A stretch of DNA of 64,000 nt from Clostridium sp. KNHs205 (lineage in GTDB: Bacteria; Bacillota; Clostridia; Lachnospirales; Lachnospiraceae). The stretch is from positions 930,001 to 994,000 of the forward strand of contig NZ_JNLE01000005.1 in assembly GCF_000702945.1 (NCBI RefSeq), written 5' to 3'. A program made the translations under genes and the position numbers. The first letter of the stretch is position 1. Each line of letters starts with the position of its first letter. Positions 62,030 through 64,000 of the stretch are shown here, one piece after another. A model generated the notes under the pieces. The model did no database searches and was not told where the DNA came from. It saw only the letters and a list, made by a program, of their open reading frames with translations.

Positions 62030-62977
62030 CTACCAGATTCCCCGTTCGCCAAATTTCCTGGCAATTGAATTAGCCATCAGAAGGAAAATTACGCAAATGA
62101 CTGACTGGAACAGACCAACTGCTGTGGTCAGCGAGAATTGCAGACCTCTGATACCATAAGTGTAAACAAAGGTGGATATTACATTTGATACACTTATTAC
62201 TAATTTATTCGTTAAAGCAAAGGGCCTGTCAAACTCACTGCCAAGAATTCTTCCAAGGCTCATAATAAGTAAGATTACGATGGTAGGTCTTAACCCCGGC
62301 AGTGTAATATGCCAGATTTTTTTCAGTCTGCTTGCTCCGTCAACAGCTGCGGCTTCATAAAGCTCCGGGTTTATACCGGTAATGGCTGCCAGATAAATTA
62401 TGGTATTCCAGCCTACACTTTGCCAGATACCAAGGAAAATATATGTAAATATCCAATGGGTCGGATCGTTTAAAAACGGAATGGCTTCTAATCCCAGCTT
62501 GTTCAAGAGGATATTTACAAATCCGTTGGTAGGTGCAAACAGCTGCAGGGCAAGGCCGGATATGATTATCCAGGACAGGAAATGGGGCATGTATACAATC
62601 GTCTGGGTAATACGTTTAAAACGCTTAAATACCAGCTCATTTAACAGAAGTGCCAATATAATGGGTGCCGGAAAACCCAGTACCAGGTCAAGAAGGTTAA
62701 GAGTCAGGGTATTACGCAGGGCATAGAGAAAGTCTCTGTTTGAAAAGGCCTTTATAAAATATTCAAAACCGTGATTAGCAGCCCATTCCATGTCCCAGAC
62801 ATTTTGAACAATGCTGTATTTTTTAAAGGCAATCTGGATATAGATCATAGGAGTATACTTAAATACCAAAAAGTATGTCAGGGGAATTGCAAGAAGCAGA
62901 TACAAGGTCCAGTAACGCTTTATATATGCGGCAGTCTTTCTGGTTCTTAAGGATAATTTATCTGTTGAAGTTTTCAT
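62030..62977 (-). CDS. Carbohydrate ABC transporter permease (LplB type), second importer
   Basis: 315 residues from ATG 62977, preceded by AAAGAGGTG; a longer frame has no ribosome site. Six helices; YTPMIYIQIAFKKYSIVQNV near the first outer loop and EAA loop PELYEAAAVDGASRLKKIWH. First gene of the second sugar importer operon. A bipartite palindrome lies in the region before it. Confidence 0.92.
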   Translation of the reverse strand: MKTSTDKLSLRTRKTAAYIKRYWTLYLLLAIPLTYFLVFKYTPMIYIQIAFKKYSIVQNVWDMEWAANHGFEYFIKAFSNRDFLYALRNTLTLNLLDLVLGFPAPIILALLLNELVFKRFKRITQTIVYMPHFLSWIIISGLALQLFAPTNGFVNILLNKLGLEAIPFLNDPTHWIFTYIFLGIWQSVGWNTIIYLAAITGINPELYEAAAVDGASRLKKIWHITLPGLRPTIVILLIMSLGRILGSEFDRPFALTNKLVISVSNVISTFVYTYGIRGLQFSLTTAVGLFQSVICVIFLLMANSIARKFGERGIW

Positions 62978-63076
62978 TGAACACCTCTTTCTTTGAAATA
63001 TACACATGCAGAAGTATCCCTGAGAATGGGATACTTTGTTTTATCTCCTTATGGTATTGGTTGAGGTTATTCGACT

Positions 63077-63116
63077 GTCTGATGGAAAAACATAGTAATA
63101 TAACTATGTATCAGAC
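63077..63116. promoter_or_regulatory. Bipartite palindrome before the second importer operon
   Basis: GTCTGAT/ATCAGAC encloses CATAGT-AATATA-ACTATG. It may be an operator or a leader hairpin. It lies 100-140 bases before the LplB-type start. Confidence 0.45.
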
Positions 63117-63319
63117 GTTTTCTCGATAGTATCTTTTGATAGTGGTTAGAATGGAAACAGAATGCAGTGATTTTATGTAAATAATTACCATTTAGATTTA
63201 TTATAACTTATAACCTTTCTTTTTACTTCTTAAATATTGCTATGAGCTTGCCACATATTGCTAAAACTAATTTAAAATCATAGTAACAATTACTATTCAC
63301 AATTAAGGTATCTATATTT

Positions 63320-63727
63320 ATTATGATAATGCAGCAATATTCTTTATGAAAAATATTCATTATCAAAACGCTGCAATATTCTTTATGAAAAATATTCATT
63401 ATAAAAACGTCGCAATATTATTCATTATGAAAATGATTCATTATGAAAACATAGCAATATTTGTTATGAAAATTATTCATTATAAAAACGCTGCAATTAT
63501 CATTATGAAAATTATTCGCTATGAAAACGCAGCAATATTTGTTATGAAAATTATTCATTATAAAAACGCTGCAATTATCATTATGAAAATTATTCGCTAT
63601 GAAAACACAGCAATATTCTTTATGAAAATTATTCATTATAAAAACGCTGCAATATTTGTCATGAAAATTATTCATTATCAAAACACAGCAATATTTGTTA
63701 TGAATAATGCTGCAATATTGCTATAAA
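63320..63727. repeat. AT-rich tandem repeat, 39-bp unit
   Basis: About ten copies of ATGAAAATTATTCATTATAA plus AAACGCTGCAATATTTGTT-like sequence. Because 39 is a multiple of three, both strands stay open (126 and 87 codons), but there is no ribosome site and composition is repetitive. Considered non-coding. Confidence 0.85.
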
Positions 63728-63821
63728 TAATGAAGCACCTTAAAGTATGTTCTGTAGCAGATTCACCTGTCTTAATGTTCTGCTGTGTATGAGAAAACAA
63801 TACTTCTGTACGGACAAAAAA

Positions 63822-63865
63822 ACAGCCCCATCGGCTGTTAATATTATCAGGCCTGATGGGGCTGT
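63822..63865 (-). terminator. Rho-independent terminator
   Basis: ACAGCCCCATC pairs with GATGGGGCTGT; on the minus strand a seven-T run follows. It ends the solute-binding protein gene that runs off the window. Confidence 0.85.
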
Positions 63866-63878
63866 GGGTTAAAACTCT

Positions 63879-64000
63879 TTATTTTCCTTTTGCTGCAAGA
63901 TAATCCGTTAACTGGGTATTAGCATCTTCTACTACTCCATCGATTCCGTTATCTTTTAATTTCTTGATAAACTCAGGTAATGCCTGTGCCGGATCAACAG
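63879..64000 (-). CDS. C-terminus of a further extracellular solute-binding protein (partial)
   Basis: The last ~40 codons read VDPAQALPEFIKKLKDNGID then GVVEDANTQLTDYLAAKGK and stop. This is the typical helical tail of sugar-binding lipoproteins of the LipO/LplA group. The gene continues beyond the window. It suggests a third sugar importer. Confidence 0.7.
   Translation of the reverse strand, partial: VDPAQALPEFIKKLKDNGIDGVVEDANTQLTDYLAAKGK

Noticed and set aside
63346..63726. 126-codon plus-strand and 87-codon minus-strand frames as genes
   Set aside because: They arise from a 39-bp tandem repeat, lack ribosome sites and have no normal protein composition.

Overview
The window looks like a chromosomal segment of an anaerobic, spore-forming, plant-polysaccharide-degrading Clostridia of the Lachnospiraceae type (Lachnoclostridium/Anaerocolumna-like). 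This is an inference. It rests on the AT-rich DNA, strong GGAGG Shine-Dalgarno sites, Lpl-type sugar ABC operons without their own ATPase, GH2 and GH35 beta-galactosidases, a SleC-like and a SleB-like spore hydrolase, a Csp-like subtilase, DnaJ next to DUF5685, and many LacI/AraC regulators. No rRNA, tRNA, CRISPR array, prophage or intact insertion sequence was seen.

Layout. 1-5.4 kb: 3' end of a subtilase, three small membrane-anchored proteins of unknown function, a palindromic repeat, a pair of small paralogues and a LysM/SleB-type hydrolase. 5.4-8.3 kb: a decaying island with an intact ABC ATPase, a permease cut to its first residues, a small peptide gene and a frameshifted radical-SAM-like gene. 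8.4-14.5 kb: enolase, a LacI regulator, and a three-gene ABC-2 exporter behind a promoter, an 18-codon leader peptide and a terminator (an attenuator layout). 15-29 kb: sugar use, with GH2, AraC, MATE, GH35, an Lpl-type importer, two operators and a LacI repressor. 28.5-44.6 kb: an Fe-S/FAD oxidoreductase, methionine aminopeptidase, MsrB, a GNAT-membrane fusion, Na+-pump decarboxylase beta and gamma subunits behind a compact leader, a MarR-controlled heterodimeric ABC exporter, DnaJ/DUF5685, and a SleC-like protein. 44.8-50 kb: HelD, an XRE regulator and an iron alcohol dehydrogenase with a near-perfect Rex site in its promoter. 50.5-59.1 kb: an iron-regulated unit joining a siderophore-type importer to NifH-, NifD- and NifK-like proteins. 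59.4-64 kb: a second Lpl-type importer and the 3' end of another solute-binding protein.

The strongest candidate for an undescribed system is the nitrogenase-like operon. The reductase keeps the P-loop and both cluster cysteines. The NifD-like subunit keeps three cluster cysteines, and the NifK-like subunit has lost its own. All are encoded directly downstream of a FecBCDE-type importer and an AraC regulator, with Fur-like boxes. I predict an iron-starvation-induced reductase acting on something the importer brings in; the substrate is unknown.

Three non-coding signals also stand out. (1) A small hairpin followed by AGAT and the Shine-Dalgarno site precedes at least seven unrelated genes, and its stems keep pairing while their sequence changes. 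(2) Three long palindromes share a core and a conserved GGGGACGG-type tail, but have locus-specific arms that still pair. (3) A different 210-230 bp inverted-repeat element occurs twice.
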